The notes beneath the pieces were generated by a model. The model was not told where the DNA came from and searched no databases. It saw only the letters and a program-made list of their open reading frames with translations. A DNA stretch of 64,000 nucleotides from Cyclobacterium lianum (lineage in GTDB: Bacteria > Bacteroidota > Bacteroidia > Cytophagales > Cyclobacteriaceae), in contig NZ_FRCY01000006.1 in the NCBI RefSeq assembly GCF_900143075.1, positions 270,939-334,938 on the forward strand. Direction: 5' to 3'. Made by a program: the position numbers and the translations under genes. Of the stretch, positions 25,360 through 34,206 are shown one piece after another. How positions within the stretch are numbered: position 1 is the first letter of the stretch; the number at the start of each line of letters is the position of its first letter.

Positions 25360-28077
25360 TCAAAACTCCAGCACATGCCTGCCACTACCCACAAGCAGCC
25401 CGGTATACGGGCCGGTGTTACCGGTATTCCCGAGCAAGTCAGCAACAGGTACCTGTTTCCCATTCAAAAGCAAGCCCTCTTCCAATCCCTCCGGCAAGCG
25501 GATCTCAGCCGAGCTGTTTGCCGGCACTTCCAATTCCAGGGTAACATCTTCTCCAACTTTCTTCCAATGAGATCTGATCCAGCCATAGGGCGACTGGTGC
25601 CCGGCCTCTACCCATTTCAGCTCATTGTCCAAATCCGGTTGGATCAGAATCTTTCCAAACCCGGGCTGGTCTTCCAGCGGACGTATGCCAGCCAGGCCCT
25701 TGTAAAAATAATCCCCAATGGTGCCAAACATGATATGATTCCGGGACTGGGATCCGTCCCAGTTCTGAAAAAGGGTAGTGGCTCCCAGTTCATCCACCCA
25801 ATAGCCCCAACCGGGAAAGCTACGTTTATTGGCCATTTCATACAAGATTTTACCCTGCCCCTGATCCATCAAAACCTGCAAAACGGCTTTGGTTCCGACC
25901 ACGCCCGCATCGATATGCCCATCTTTTGCATCGATGGCTTGTAACAATCCTGCCAAAACAGCCGCCTCCTGATCCTTTTCTACCAAGCCAACAAACAAAG
26001 GAACGGCCTGAGCTGCCTGGCCGCCGTGGTCGTAAATACCGGTTTCCAAATCATAGTAGCGACCATTGAATGCTGCCCGAATGTTTCTGGAAAGCCCGGA
26101 ATAGGTATTCCGATCCTGCTCCTCTCCGGCGACTCCAGCCATTCGGGCGAGCATATCGCTGAAGTAGTAAAAAAAGGCCGAGGCCAGGAAAGGACCCTGG
26201 GTCTTGTTTTCCAATTGCTTGTGGTCGTCTATGCCAAAATTTAAGAGGTACCCCTTTGAATGGGCGTTCAGGTAATCCACATATTTTTTGAATGCCGGAT
26301 AGTATTTGCGGATAATCGTAGAATCGCCTGTAAAGCGGTACAATTGCCAGGGAATTTCCATAAATGCTCCTTCCCATTGAGGTCCGTAGCCACGCTCCGG
26401 ATCTTCGCTCCGGTTGTAGGTATAGCCCCATCCACTCGTGGGAATGATCCCAGGCAGATCTCCATCTGGGCGCTGCTCGTCTACAAAGTCATCTATCCAC
26501 TTCAGGTAAGGCCGGGTCAGGTCAAAATTGTAGCAACCCGCTTCAGCCACGAGGAGCGCATCCCCGGACCAGCCCATCTTTTCCCGATGCGGACAATCCG
26601 TAGGATAACCGTGGTAATTGCCCAGAAAGGACCATTCAAAATTTTCCTGCAACTGGTTGAACATGTCATTTGAACTTCTGAAATAACCCTTTTCTGCCAG
26701 ATCTGTATGGACCACATCGGCCTTAATATCCAGGATTTCTATTTTCGGATCACCGATTGTCACCTCCAGATACTGAAAGCCCTGGTAGGTAAAAATCGGA
26801 TGCCAGGATTCCTCTCCCCCACCTTTCAGATAATACCGGTCTGTCTGGGTATCTCCGGTCCAGATAAAACGGCTGAGTTCTTCTACGTCCAGGGTGCTGT
26901 CTGCATATATACGCTCCCCGTATCTCATTTTGACACGGGATCCCGCCGGTCCTTTTACCCGGATATTGGCCCATCCGGTGAGGTTTTGACCAAAGTCCAC
27001 CACTGTGGTACTGTCATTGACTTCCCATTGATTGTTTGCTTTCAGGGATTGGATCCGCCTGATTGGCGGCATAAGCTGAGCCGACATCTTCCCTTCAGGA
27101 CCGGATATCTCTATGGCATCGTTCCATGAATGGTCAGCAAAACCAGTTGCTGCCCATCCCCGCATTTCCTTACGCGCATCGTAGCTTTCGCCATTGTGCA
27201 CTCCGTCAAAAATGATTGGGCCATCCATGCTAAATTTCCAGTCCGTTCCGCAATATATCCAATGTTCCTGCCCTTCCTTATTCACTACCCTCAGCTGTAC
27301 CCTGAGGGCAGGTGAAGCCCTCCAGGGTGCCTGATCAAAATCCCAGGCCTCCCGGGTATGCTGATTGTACCAGCCATTTCCCAATACCACACCGATAACG
27401 TTGCCGCCCTTTTGAAGCAACTGACTTACATCATGAATCACATACTTCACCCTTTTATCATACCGGGTCATGGCGGGATCCAGCACATGGTCCCCCACTT
27501 TCTCTCCATTGATCCATGCTTCGTGGTAACCCAATCCGGAAATATACAGTCTGGCAGATTGGATATCTTCCGATATTTGAAAGCTTTTGCGAAAAAAAGG
27601 TGCCGGTGTGAGGGGTGGCTCTTCTCTAACCTCCTCTAAATAGGAAATCCACGGTGCCACCCAGTTGCTTTCCTCCATCAAACCCATTTCAAACCAACTG
27701 ACATCACTTTCCGAAACCTGATCCTGCTCATCCCATACCATCACCTTCCAATACAACCGCTGTCCTGCCTGTGGCTCCTTGCCCCGGTAGGCCAATCCCC
27801 GGGAACGGGTAGAAAAAACCTTTCCTGAATCCCAAAGATCTGACCTTCCTCTTTCCAGCTTTTCCGGATTGCTACCCACTAAAATCCGGTAGGCCGACTG
27901 TCTGAAACCGGATTCAACAGCTATTTTCCAGCTAAAAAAAGGATCTTCTTCCAGACCCATAGGGTTTTCCAGGTGATTGGTGGTTAGCTGGTGAACTTTA
28001 AAATTGCGCTTCTCCTGGCAGGCAATCAGAAGCGTCAGTGATAGCAAGAGTGTAATTAATTTATTGTGCATCATCAA
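25360..28077 (-). CDS. GH78 alpha-L-rhamnosidase lipoprotein
   Basis: A 905-aa GH78-type protein. The leader ends L-L-I-A-C (lipoprotein). The N-terminal half has the jelly-roll domains of bacterial rhamnosidases (R-L-Y-I-S-G-L-G-Y-H-E-A-W-I-N-G-E-K-V-G). The (alpha/alpha)6 catalytic domain carries T-D-C-P-H-R-E-K-M-G-W-S-G-D at ~490-503, where the family places the acid catalyst region. Near residue 770 the family usually shows A-T-T-x-W-E-x-W with the base Glu; here it is A-T-T-L-F-Q-N-W, i.e. Gln. H-I-M-F-G-T-I-G and G-L-A-G-I-R-P follow as expected. It would release alpha-L-rhamnose, provided the Gln is tolerated. Its start overlaps the metallophosphoesterase stop by 4 bp. Last gene of locus 2. 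Confidence 0.92.
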   Translation of the reverse strand: MMMHNKLITLLLSLTLLIACQEKRNFKVHQLTTNHLENPMGLEEDPFFSWKIAVESGFRQSAYRILVGSNPEKLERGRSDLWDSGKVFSTRSRGLAYRGKEPQAGQRLYWKVMVWDEQDQVSESDVSWFEMGLMEESNWVAPWISYLEEVREEPPLTPAPFFRKSFQISEDIQSARLYISGLGYHEAWINGEKVGDHVLDPAMTRYDKRVKYVIHDVSQLLQKGGNVIGVVLGNGWYNQHTREAWDFDQAPWRASPALRVQLRVVNKEGQEHWIYCGTDWKFSMDGPIIFDGVHNGESYDARKEMRGWAATGFADHSWNDAIEISGPEGKMSAQLMPPIRRIQSLKANNQWEVNDSTTVVDFGQNLTGWANIRVKGPAGSRVKMRYGERIYADSTLDVEELSRFIWTGDTQTDRYYLKGGGEESWHPIFTYQGFQYLEVTIGDPKIEILDIKADVVHTDLAEKGYFRSSNDMFNQLQENFEWSFLGNYHGYPTDCPHREKMGWSGDALLVAEAGCYNFDLTRPYLKWIDDFVDEQRPDGDLPGIIPTSGWGYTYNRSEDPERGYGPQWEGAFMEIPWQLYRFTGDSTIIRKYYPAFKKYVDYLNAHSKGYLLNFGIDDHKQLENKTQGPFLASAFFYYFSDMLARMAGVAGEEQDRNTYSGLSRNIRAAFNGRYYDLETGIYDHGGQAAQAVPLFVGLVEKDQEAAVLAGLLQAIDAKDGHIDAGVVGTKAVLQVLMDQGQGKILYEMANKRSFPGWGYWVDELGATTLFQNWDGSQSRNHIMFGTIGDYFYKGLAGIRPLEDQPGFGKILIQPDLDNELKWVEAGHQSPYGWIRSHWKKVGEDVTLELEVPANSSAEIRLPEGLEEGLLLNGKQVPVADLLGNTGNTGPYTGLLVGSGRHVLEF

Positions 28078-30278
28078 TGCTTTTTATCTGTGGACATGAT
28101 GTACCTGTGCTCTCCGGCAATGTGCACAAATGGTTCGTACTTGTTCATCCACCACATTTTATCGTTGGGCATGGATTTGATTTTTTCCTGATTGACTTGG
28201 GATTCACCCAGCTGATCGGATAACCTGATATTGGAAAAATAGACTCCGAAACCAGGGCTGTTTCCATCGTTGACATGCCAGGTGCCCAGGTTGATCAGCA
28301 GCCGGTCCAAACCGGAGATATCCAGCCCCTGGTCCTGATAGTCAGAAAGCCAATTGAGCCGGGCTTGCTGCCAATACTCCAATTGATCATCCAGCTGAAA
28401 GTGGAGAAAGGGCACTTCTTTCTGATCGGTAAATCTGTCGGTGAGCTGGGTGGTACCCTTACCTACCCAATAGGCCATATTTAAAAGTTTGACACTTCCC
28501 TGAAAACCCTCCAGCCAGACGAAGCCCCCGGCCCATGCTTCTGTATGGCTTGGGGATTGCTTGTCCAGGCAATAATCCAGTACGATCATTCTTGGTTTTC
28601 CATCCAGTAGTATCCCCTGACACAAATGGTTTATGGTCTGCGGCAACCTGTCCTGGCCTGGAATATGGTATTTTCTTTTTGTGCTGTGCAGATACAAGGC
28701 TTTATAGTCCTGAAAGGTTTTTACTTCCATCTGATTGGAAGGTGCTTTGTCTTCCTGATATACATATCTGGTATGCCAATGGGCCAGCCCTGCAGAAAAG
28801 TCGCCATTTTTTATTTCTTCTCCGGCATCCAACTGCCATTTGTAATTTAACCAGAGGGGATATGCGGCTTCATTAAAATCCGGCAGTTTCTCCGGATAGG
28901 GATAAACTTCTTCAGTAACCGTCTTAAAATAAGCCCTGGCTTCATTACCCTGAATTTCAACTATCAAAACGCCCTGGGAAGGTCCTCCGTGCAGCTCTTC
29001 TTCACCAAAGGCCCTGGGCCGGTAACCTGCTGCCGGAAGATTGATCATTTTCATGCCCTGATAAGCCACGGCAGTTTTAAAAGAGGCTTTGACAGGAATG
29101 TGCACGTGCCCGCTAAATATAAATCTGACATTACCATGAGTAGCTAATCTGTCCAGAAGCATGCGCTTTACTACCACAGATTCCGCATAATTGATCAAAG
29201 GATCAATTCCAATGGGATGAGCAGGAACATGCTGAAAAAAAAGGGTGGGTTTGTCTTTGTTTTGCTCCAGATCCTCCTCCAGCCAGTCAAAATAATGGGG
29301 ATGCGTCTCAAAAAAACCTGCTCGCAAAGGGTCTGGCCATATGATAAAATGCCATTCTCCGAGATCGAAACTGTAAAGTAGGTATTCCAAACCGTTAATT
29401 GCCTTTTGGGCGCTGAAAAAATTATTGAATTCACCCATGCGATAACCAGGTCTGAATTCGGCCTGATAGCGTGTTTCGTGGTTTCCAATGGCATAGAGAA
29501 TGGGCGTTTGGATGTTTTTCAGGTACCTGTGCATGGCCTCAAAATGTGAGGCCTCGCCCTGATTGTCCACAACATCACCCAATACCAGGGTAAAGGCGGG
29601 TTTTGGATTCAGGTCATTTATTCTGTTGACGCTGTCTTCTATAAAGGCATTGTGGATTTTCATTCGTGTCGGATGTGCTTTGGGAGTGGTCGGATCCCCT
29701 CCCTGCGGATCTGCCATGACTGCTATGGAAAAAGCACCCTCCTGCGGTGAAATACCGATGCTTTTTGGATCGAAATGGCCGATTTCCTTGTCTAACAGGA
29801 AATTGCAACTTAGCTGAACACCATTCTGCTGAAAAGCCAACTGCTTACTATTGACCAGCTCATTCAACAAAAATTTCATTTGTTTACCATTCAGCAAAAA
29901 GGAAATTTCTGTATCCGGACCTGGATCAGCAATCCATATCGCAAATACATAGGGAAAGGATTTTCCTACACTGAAGGAGAAAACATTGTCTTGCCGCTCC
30001 GGACTATGGTTGGCAAATGGGTAAACGCCAATTCTACGCAGTTTTTTTTCAGGTATCTGCATCTCCAGGAGCACCTGTTGCGGTTCGACACATTCTACAC
30101 CAAGTATTTCCAGCCGGACCATGAATTGGCCCGCCCGGTTGAGCACTTCAGAAAACTTGCCGGGATTGGGATAGGTGTATACCGGCAAAGCCGGTATATC
30201 GGCACGAATCGTGCCGGCTCCCCCTATAAATGCTGAGGCACCAAGGCCAATCCTGGAAATAAAAGACCTCCTCTTCAT
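28074..30278 (-). CDS. exported calcineurin-like metallophosphoesterase
   Basis: A 734-aa protein with a twin-arginine-like leader (M-K-R-R-S-F-I-S-R then a hydrophobic stretch ending A-G-T-I-R-A), an N-terminal beta-rich domain, and a metallophosphoesterase core. The metal-site motifs are A-D-P-Q-G-G-D, L-G-D-V-V-D-N, G-N-H-E-T and S-G-H-V-H-I-P between ~185 and ~410. A C-terminal ~200-residue beta-rich region (N-G-D-F-S-A-G-L-A-H-W onward) resembles carbohydrate-binding or lectin-like domains. In a sulfatase/rhamnosidase operon it may remove phosphate or act on a phosphodiester in the glycan; that is inference. It starts 3 bp after the sulfatase-HEAT stop and overlaps the GH78 start. Confidence 0.88.
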   Translation of the reverse strand: MKRRSFISRIGLGASAFIGGAGTIRADIPALPVYTYPNPGKFSEVLNRAGQFMVRLEILGVECVEPQQVLLEMQIPEKKLRRIGVYPFANHSPERQDNVFSFSVGKSFPYVFAIWIADPGPDTEISFLLNGKQMKFLLNELVNSKQLAFQQNGVQLSCNFLLDKEIGHFDPKSIGISPQEGAFSIAVMADPQGGDPTTPKAHPTRMKIHNAFIEDSVNRINDLNPKPAFTLVLGDVVDNQGEASHFEAMHRYLKNIQTPILYAIGNHETRYQAEFRPGYRMGEFNNFFSAQKAINGLEYLLYSFDLGEWHFIIWPDPLRAGFFETHPHYFDWLEEDLEQNKDKPTLFFQHVPAHPIGIDPLINYAESVVVKRMLLDRLATHGNVRFIFSGHVHIPVKASFKTAVAYQGMKMINLPAAGYRPRAFGEEELHGGPSQGVLIVEIQGNEARAYFKTVTEEVYPYPEKLPDFNEAAYPLWLNYKWQLDAGEEIKNGDFSAGLAHWHTRYVYQEDKAPSNQMEVKTFQDYKALYLHSTKRKYHIPGQDRLPQTINHLCQGILLDGKPRMIVLDYCLDKQSPSHTEAWAGGFVWLEGFQGSVKLLNMAYWVGKGTTQLTDRFTDQKEVPFLHFQLDDQLEYWQQARLNWLSDYQDQGLDISGLDRLLINLGTWHVNDGNSPGFGVYFSNIRLSDQLGESQVNQEKIKSMPNDKMWWMNKYEPFVHIAGEHRYIMSTDKKH

Positions 30279-30281
30279 TGC

Positions 30282-32156
30282 CTACCAGTTCATGTCGTAG
30301 CCATGATCTGCGGGGTCTATGTCCCATTTGGTAAGCAATCCCTTCGCTGCCCGGAGATCGTAATGGCTGCGGTTAAATTCCCCCACCATGCCGATCATAT
30401 CCAATACAGCCTGATGGGTAGCCTCCTCGTCATCTTCTATGCTGTCTATGGCATTCAAGGCATGTGTCCTGGCGAAGGAATTTGAGCTTTGCAAGACTTC
30501 ATACAGCGCCTGCAAACCTTCTTCCTCATGGCCGAGTCGATACATTGCTTCCGCGGCCACCACTTTAACATTTGATGAGGGGTCAGCGAGCACATTTTTC
30601 AGTTCCTCAACGGCTTCTGCAGCCTCCCCTCCCAACATCAGTAAGCCAGTGGCGCCCCAATACCTGATGGCAGACTCCTCATGCTCCAACATTGCTGTAA
30701 GAAACGGCAAATCACCCTTCCTGGGATTTGAAGCCAGATTGGCGCCATCCACCAACTCGTTCAGATCCAGCTCAGATTGCCGCATGTACTCATAGGTAGT
30801 CGTACCTGCTGTCCGGTCTATCAACTCGGCCTCTGGAATAAAACCAGAATCCTTTATCTCCAGCATCCAGTCTTTGGTAGCCGTCCGCATTCGCTGAAGC
30901 ACCTCCTCGTACCGGGGATCATAAGCCAGATTATTGACTTCCCAGGGATCATTTTGGGTATCATACAGCTCTTCTGCAGGCTTGGTATTCCAAAACCTGG
31001 ACTGAACATCATTGCATTCTCCTGCCTTGTAAGCGGCCTCCCAGGACTGTATCGACGGAGCACGCCAGAGGTATTCCAGAAACTGCCCGTACACCCGGTA
31101 AGGCATATAATTTCGAATGTAACGGTACTTGCTGTCCCTGGCGGATCGGCTCATGTCATAGCGCTCGTCCATACGTCCGCGAAACATAAAGGCATATTCC
31201 GGATCTTCGGTTTTTTGTTCCCCCAAAAAAGCGTTGCCTTGCAGGTAATCGGGGATCTCTGAACCAATAATGCTCAATACCGTGGGTACCAGATCCACAA
31301 AACTGATCAGGCGACTGACTTCGCTTCCCGGTTGCTCTGCGGGGTAGAGGTGTCTGTATTTTTCCGGAATGCTGACGATAAAGGGTACTCTTGTGCCGGA
31401 TTCATACACATACCTCTTGCTTCTTGCCAATACGCCACCATGGTCTCCGTAATAAAATACAATGGTGTTTTCTGCCTCACCACTTTCTTCCAGTTCACGT
31501 AAGAGCTCTCCGATCCTCTGGTCCATATCTTCCACTTTGTCATAATACTGCGCCCAGTCATGTCGCATCTCCGGGGTATCAGGATGGTAAGGAGGTAGAG
31601 TGACATCTTCCGGGCGGTGACGTAGCTGTCCGGAAGGAATGGACTGGTGAATGGAGCTTTCGTGAGAAATGGTGGTATTAAAAACAGCAAAAAAAGGTTT
31701 TCCCTCCGGTCTGTTTTTATAATGTGCCTTATTGCTGGATTCATCCCAGAAATCCTGATTTTGATCGGGATTGATATTGTAATCTTCTTTGGAATTATTG
31801 GTGCAATAATAGCCGGCCTCCCTCAGCATCCTGGGGTAGGGTTGGATCATTGCCGCTTTGTCGTAGTAGCTCCTCATGTGCTGGTGTCCGCCGGAATTGG
31901 CATACACTCCCGTAAGGATGGTATTTCTGGCCGGAGCACAAACCGGCACATTGGCATAGGCATGGGTGTATAAGAAGCCTTCCGCTGCGAGTGAATCCAA
32001 ATGGGGCGTTGTGGCAAAATCATCTCCATAGCAGCCAAGAAAAGGGCTGTTGTCTTCGCTGGTTAGCCATAATATATTGGGAGGGGGAAGCTCTTCCTGG
32101 CGGGAATTGCAGGAAAATATCAAGCAAAGGCCTAAGACAATGATCGGGTTCTTCAT
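30282..32156 (-). CDS. sulfatase with C-terminal HEAT repeats, lipoprotein (locus 2)
   Basis: A 624-aa lipoprotein (leader ending L-I-F-S-C, Cys16). Residues ~25-470 are a sulfatase: the formylglycine motif is C-A-P-A-R at Cys73, with T-S-E-D-N-S at the start where D-D-L-G is usual, Y-G-D-H-G-G and S-G-T-R-V-P-F. Residues ~495-624 form alpha-helical HEAT-like repeats (L-L-M-L-G-G-E-A-A-E-A-V-E-E-L then D-P-S-S-N-V-K-V-V-A-A-E-A-M-Y-R-L-G). HEAT domains usually make protein contacts, so this part may tether the enzyme to partners on the membrane. Its subfamily differs from all three locus 1 sulfatases. It lies between the first locus 2 sulfatase and the phosphoesterase. Confidence 0.93.
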   Translation of the reverse strand: MKNPIIVLGLCLIFSCNSRQEELPPPNILWLTSEDNSPFLGCYGDDFATTPHLDSLAAEGFLYTHAYANVPVCAPARNTILTGVYANSGGHQHMRSYYDKAAMIQPYPRMLREAGYYCTNNSKEDYNINPDQNQDFWDESSNKAHYKNRPEGKPFFAVFNTTISHESSIHQSIPSGQLRHRPEDVTLPPYHPDTPEMRHDWAQYYDKVEDMDQRIGELLRELEESGEAENTIVFYYGDHGGVLARSKRYVYESGTRVPFIVSIPEKYRHLYPAEQPGSEVSRLISFVDLVPTVLSIIGSEIPDYLQGNAFLGEQKTEDPEYAFMFRGRMDERYDMSRSARDSKYRYIRNYMPYRVYGQFLEYLWRAPSIQSWEAAYKAGECNDVQSRFWNTKPAEELYDTQNDPWEVNNLAYDPRYEEVLQRMRTATKDWMLEIKDSGFIPEAELIDRTAGTTTYEYMRQSELDLNELVDGANLASNPRKGDLPFLTAMLEHEESAIRYWGATGLLMLGGEAAEAVEELKNVLADPSSNVKVVAAEAMYRLGHEEEGLQALYEVLQSSNSFARTHALNAIDSIEDDEEATHQAVLDMIGMVGEFNRSHYDLRAAKGLLTKWDIDPADHGYDMNW

Positions 32157-32387
32157 TTTGGGTTGGGGTTTCAGTTTTTTATTTGATACCTAAAATATAC
32201 CAAATAATTGAAATATTAAACCAATCTGACTTCTGATTGCGCTGCATGGTCAGTTTAAATCAGCTTCTATTCGGAAAGCCTCTCATTTATCGCATCTAAC
32301 GAGGCCCTCGCCGGGTAGGGTCTCGGGCTGGCAAGAGCTTTGGAATGCCGTCTCCAATGCAGTAAAATATGACACCGGGATCCCGTA

Positions 32388-33977
32388 TCAATTGTCCACC
32401 TCACTGCCCCACCATTGATTGCCGGGGTCAAAGTCTTTTGAAAGAAACTCCATGCGCTGTTTTTCCAGGGCAGGCATCCGGACATTTCGTACCCTATCCA
32501 GGTACTCTTCTTCCTTTGCCGGATCGTACCGGGGATCTTTTTCGGGGTACAGGGCGCCTACTTCATTCAGGTAGGCAAACAACTGTTCGCTCAATCTGCC
32601 AGCCAATTCTGGATTTTCTGCAGCCACATCATGGTTTTCTTCCAGATCCTGATCCAGGTTGTACAACTCCTCCCGGCCATCTTCATAATAATGGATCAGT
32701 TTCCATTTTCCCAACCGGATGATGGAAGAGGGTTCGCCTCCCTGATTGCCATAATGGGGATAATGCCAGATAAGGGGTCTTTCTTCTATCTCTCCCCCGG
32801 TGAGCACAGGCAAAAGGCTGACCCCATCCGGATGCTCTTCGGGTTTTAATTCCTCGCCGATCAGATCCAGCAGGGTGGGATAGAAATCCGTGCCCGTCAC
32901 CGGAGCATCCGAAACTTTACCTGCATTTTCCAGAAAGGGAGTTTTGATAAAGTAAGGTTCGCGAATACCTCCCTCAAACTGATACCCTTTGCCTCCCCTC
33001 AAGGGGAGGTTAGAAGTGGCAAAGGCATCTCCTGCGGAAACTCCGCCATTGTCCGAGGTAAAAATTACGATGGTTTTTTCTTCCAAACCCAATTCATCGA
33101 GGGTTTGCAACACGTGGCCGACAGCATCGTCCATGGTCTCCACCAGACCGCCGTATACGGGGTTATCCTGTACCTGGCGGATAGGAAGAAAGCGACCCAT
33201 TTCGAATCCGGTCTCTGCAATACCGGCTTCTTTGGCCTTATCTCTGTATTTGGACCATTTTTCTTTGGTCGTCTGAATGGGTGCATGCACCGCATAAAAG
33301 GAAAGGAAAGCGAAAAAGGGTTTCTCCTGCTCCTGCCGGATAAAATTGGCTGTTTCCCGGGCCAGACGCATGGTCAGGCTTTCTCCATCGGGACCACTTT
33401 CCAGGTAAGGATTTTCCCAGGGAGCATAAAATCCTCCCATAGGGCTACCCTTGTCCCAGCCACCCTTATTGATATCAAAACCATGGTCTTCAGGTAAAGA
33501 ACCCTCTCCGCCCAAATGCCATTTTCCGGCAAAGAAGGTGGAATAGCCTGCTTCCTTCAACGCTTCCGGAAGGGTGGTATAATCCAGGTTCAGATGGTCT
33601 TTGTTTTCCGGTGGAAGCAATTTGTTGAACCTTCCTACTGCTCTCCAGTCCTCTCCTGTTTTGGCACCGATCCAATCGGTAATCCCATGTCTTGCCGGAA
33701 ATTTGCCGGACATCAGACTGGCCCGGGAAGGGCTGCACACCTGGCAGGCGGCATAGCCATTGGTAAAAATCATTCCCTCATTGGCTATCCTATCGATATT
33801 AGGCGTCTCGTAATAATCGCTGCCCATGCAGCTCAGGTCCTGGTAGCCCAGGTCATCTGCGAGTATAAAAAGGATATTGGGTTTTTGTGTTGTAGATTGC
33901 TCCGCTTGATGCTGGCAGGACACCACTAGCAAAACTGCGATGGTAAAAAACACCGGAATATTTCTCTTTATTGGCAT
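32388..33977 (-). CDS. sulfatase, lipoprotein (locus 2, first sulfatase)
   Basis: A 529-aa sulfatase from the preferred ATG at 33977, which begins M-P-I-K-R-N-I-P; the frame extends 12 codons further upstream to 34013. The leader ends L-V-V-S-C (lipid Cys21). The formylglycine motif is C-S-P-S-R (Cys81), preceded by A-A-C-Q-V and followed by A-S-L-M-S-G. I-L-A-D-D-L-G-Y-Q-D-L and F-T-S-D-N-G-G-V complete the active site. It follows susD after a terminator-like hairpin, so it and the genes downstream may be expressed below susCD level. Confidence 0.93.
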   Translation of the reverse strand: MPIKRNIPVFFTIAVLLVVSCQHQAEQSTTQKPNILFILADDLGYQDLSCMGSDYYETPNIDRIANEGMIFTNGYAACQVCSPSRASLMSGKFPARHGITDWIGAKTGEDWRAVGRFNKLLPPENKDHLNLDYTTLPEALKEAGYSTFFAGKWHLGGEGSLPEDHGFDINKGGWDKGSPMGGFYAPWENPYLESGPDGESLTMRLARETANFIRQEQEKPFFAFLSFYAVHAPIQTTKEKWSKYRDKAKEAGIAETGFEMGRFLPIRQVQDNPVYGGLVETMDDAVGHVLQTLDELGLEEKTIVIFTSDNGGVSAGDAFATSNLPLRGGKGYQFEGGIREPYFIKTPFLENAGKVSDAPVTGTDFYPTLLDLIGEELKPEEHPDGVSLLPVLTGGEIEERPLIWHYPHYGNQGGEPSSIIRLGKWKLIHYYEDGREELYNLDQDLEENHDVAAENPELAGRLSEQLFAYLNEVGALYPEKDPRYDPAKEEEYLDRVRNVRMPALEKQRMEFLSKDFDPGNQWWGSEVDN

Positions 33978-34128
33978 ACATGAAATTATTTGTTTGTCTT
34001 CGCAAAGGCACACTTTTTTTTATAATAAAACCTTTTGTATGTCGATAGCATACTTTAAGGTCTTCAGGTATTTGACCTTGGTTTAGCCCTTAAATTAAAA
34101 CAAAATCGTGTTAAAACCTTGAAAAAAG

Positions 34129-34172
34129 AAAAATCCTGGCAAATGAACCGAAAGGCAATTACCAGGATTTTT
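34129..34172 (-). terminator. intrinsic terminator/attenuator after susD (locus 2)
   Basis: AAAAATCCTGG (34129-34139) and CCAGGATTTTT (34162-34172) form an 11-bp perfect stem. Read on the minus strand, the stem is followed by a TTTTTCTTTTTT tract, typical of an intrinsic terminator, 35 bp after the susD stop. Partial read-through would give strong susCD and weaker sulfatase expression. Confidence 0.7.
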
Positions 34173-34206
34173 ACATTTATGATTCAATAGGTTTGAATTT
34201 AATTCG

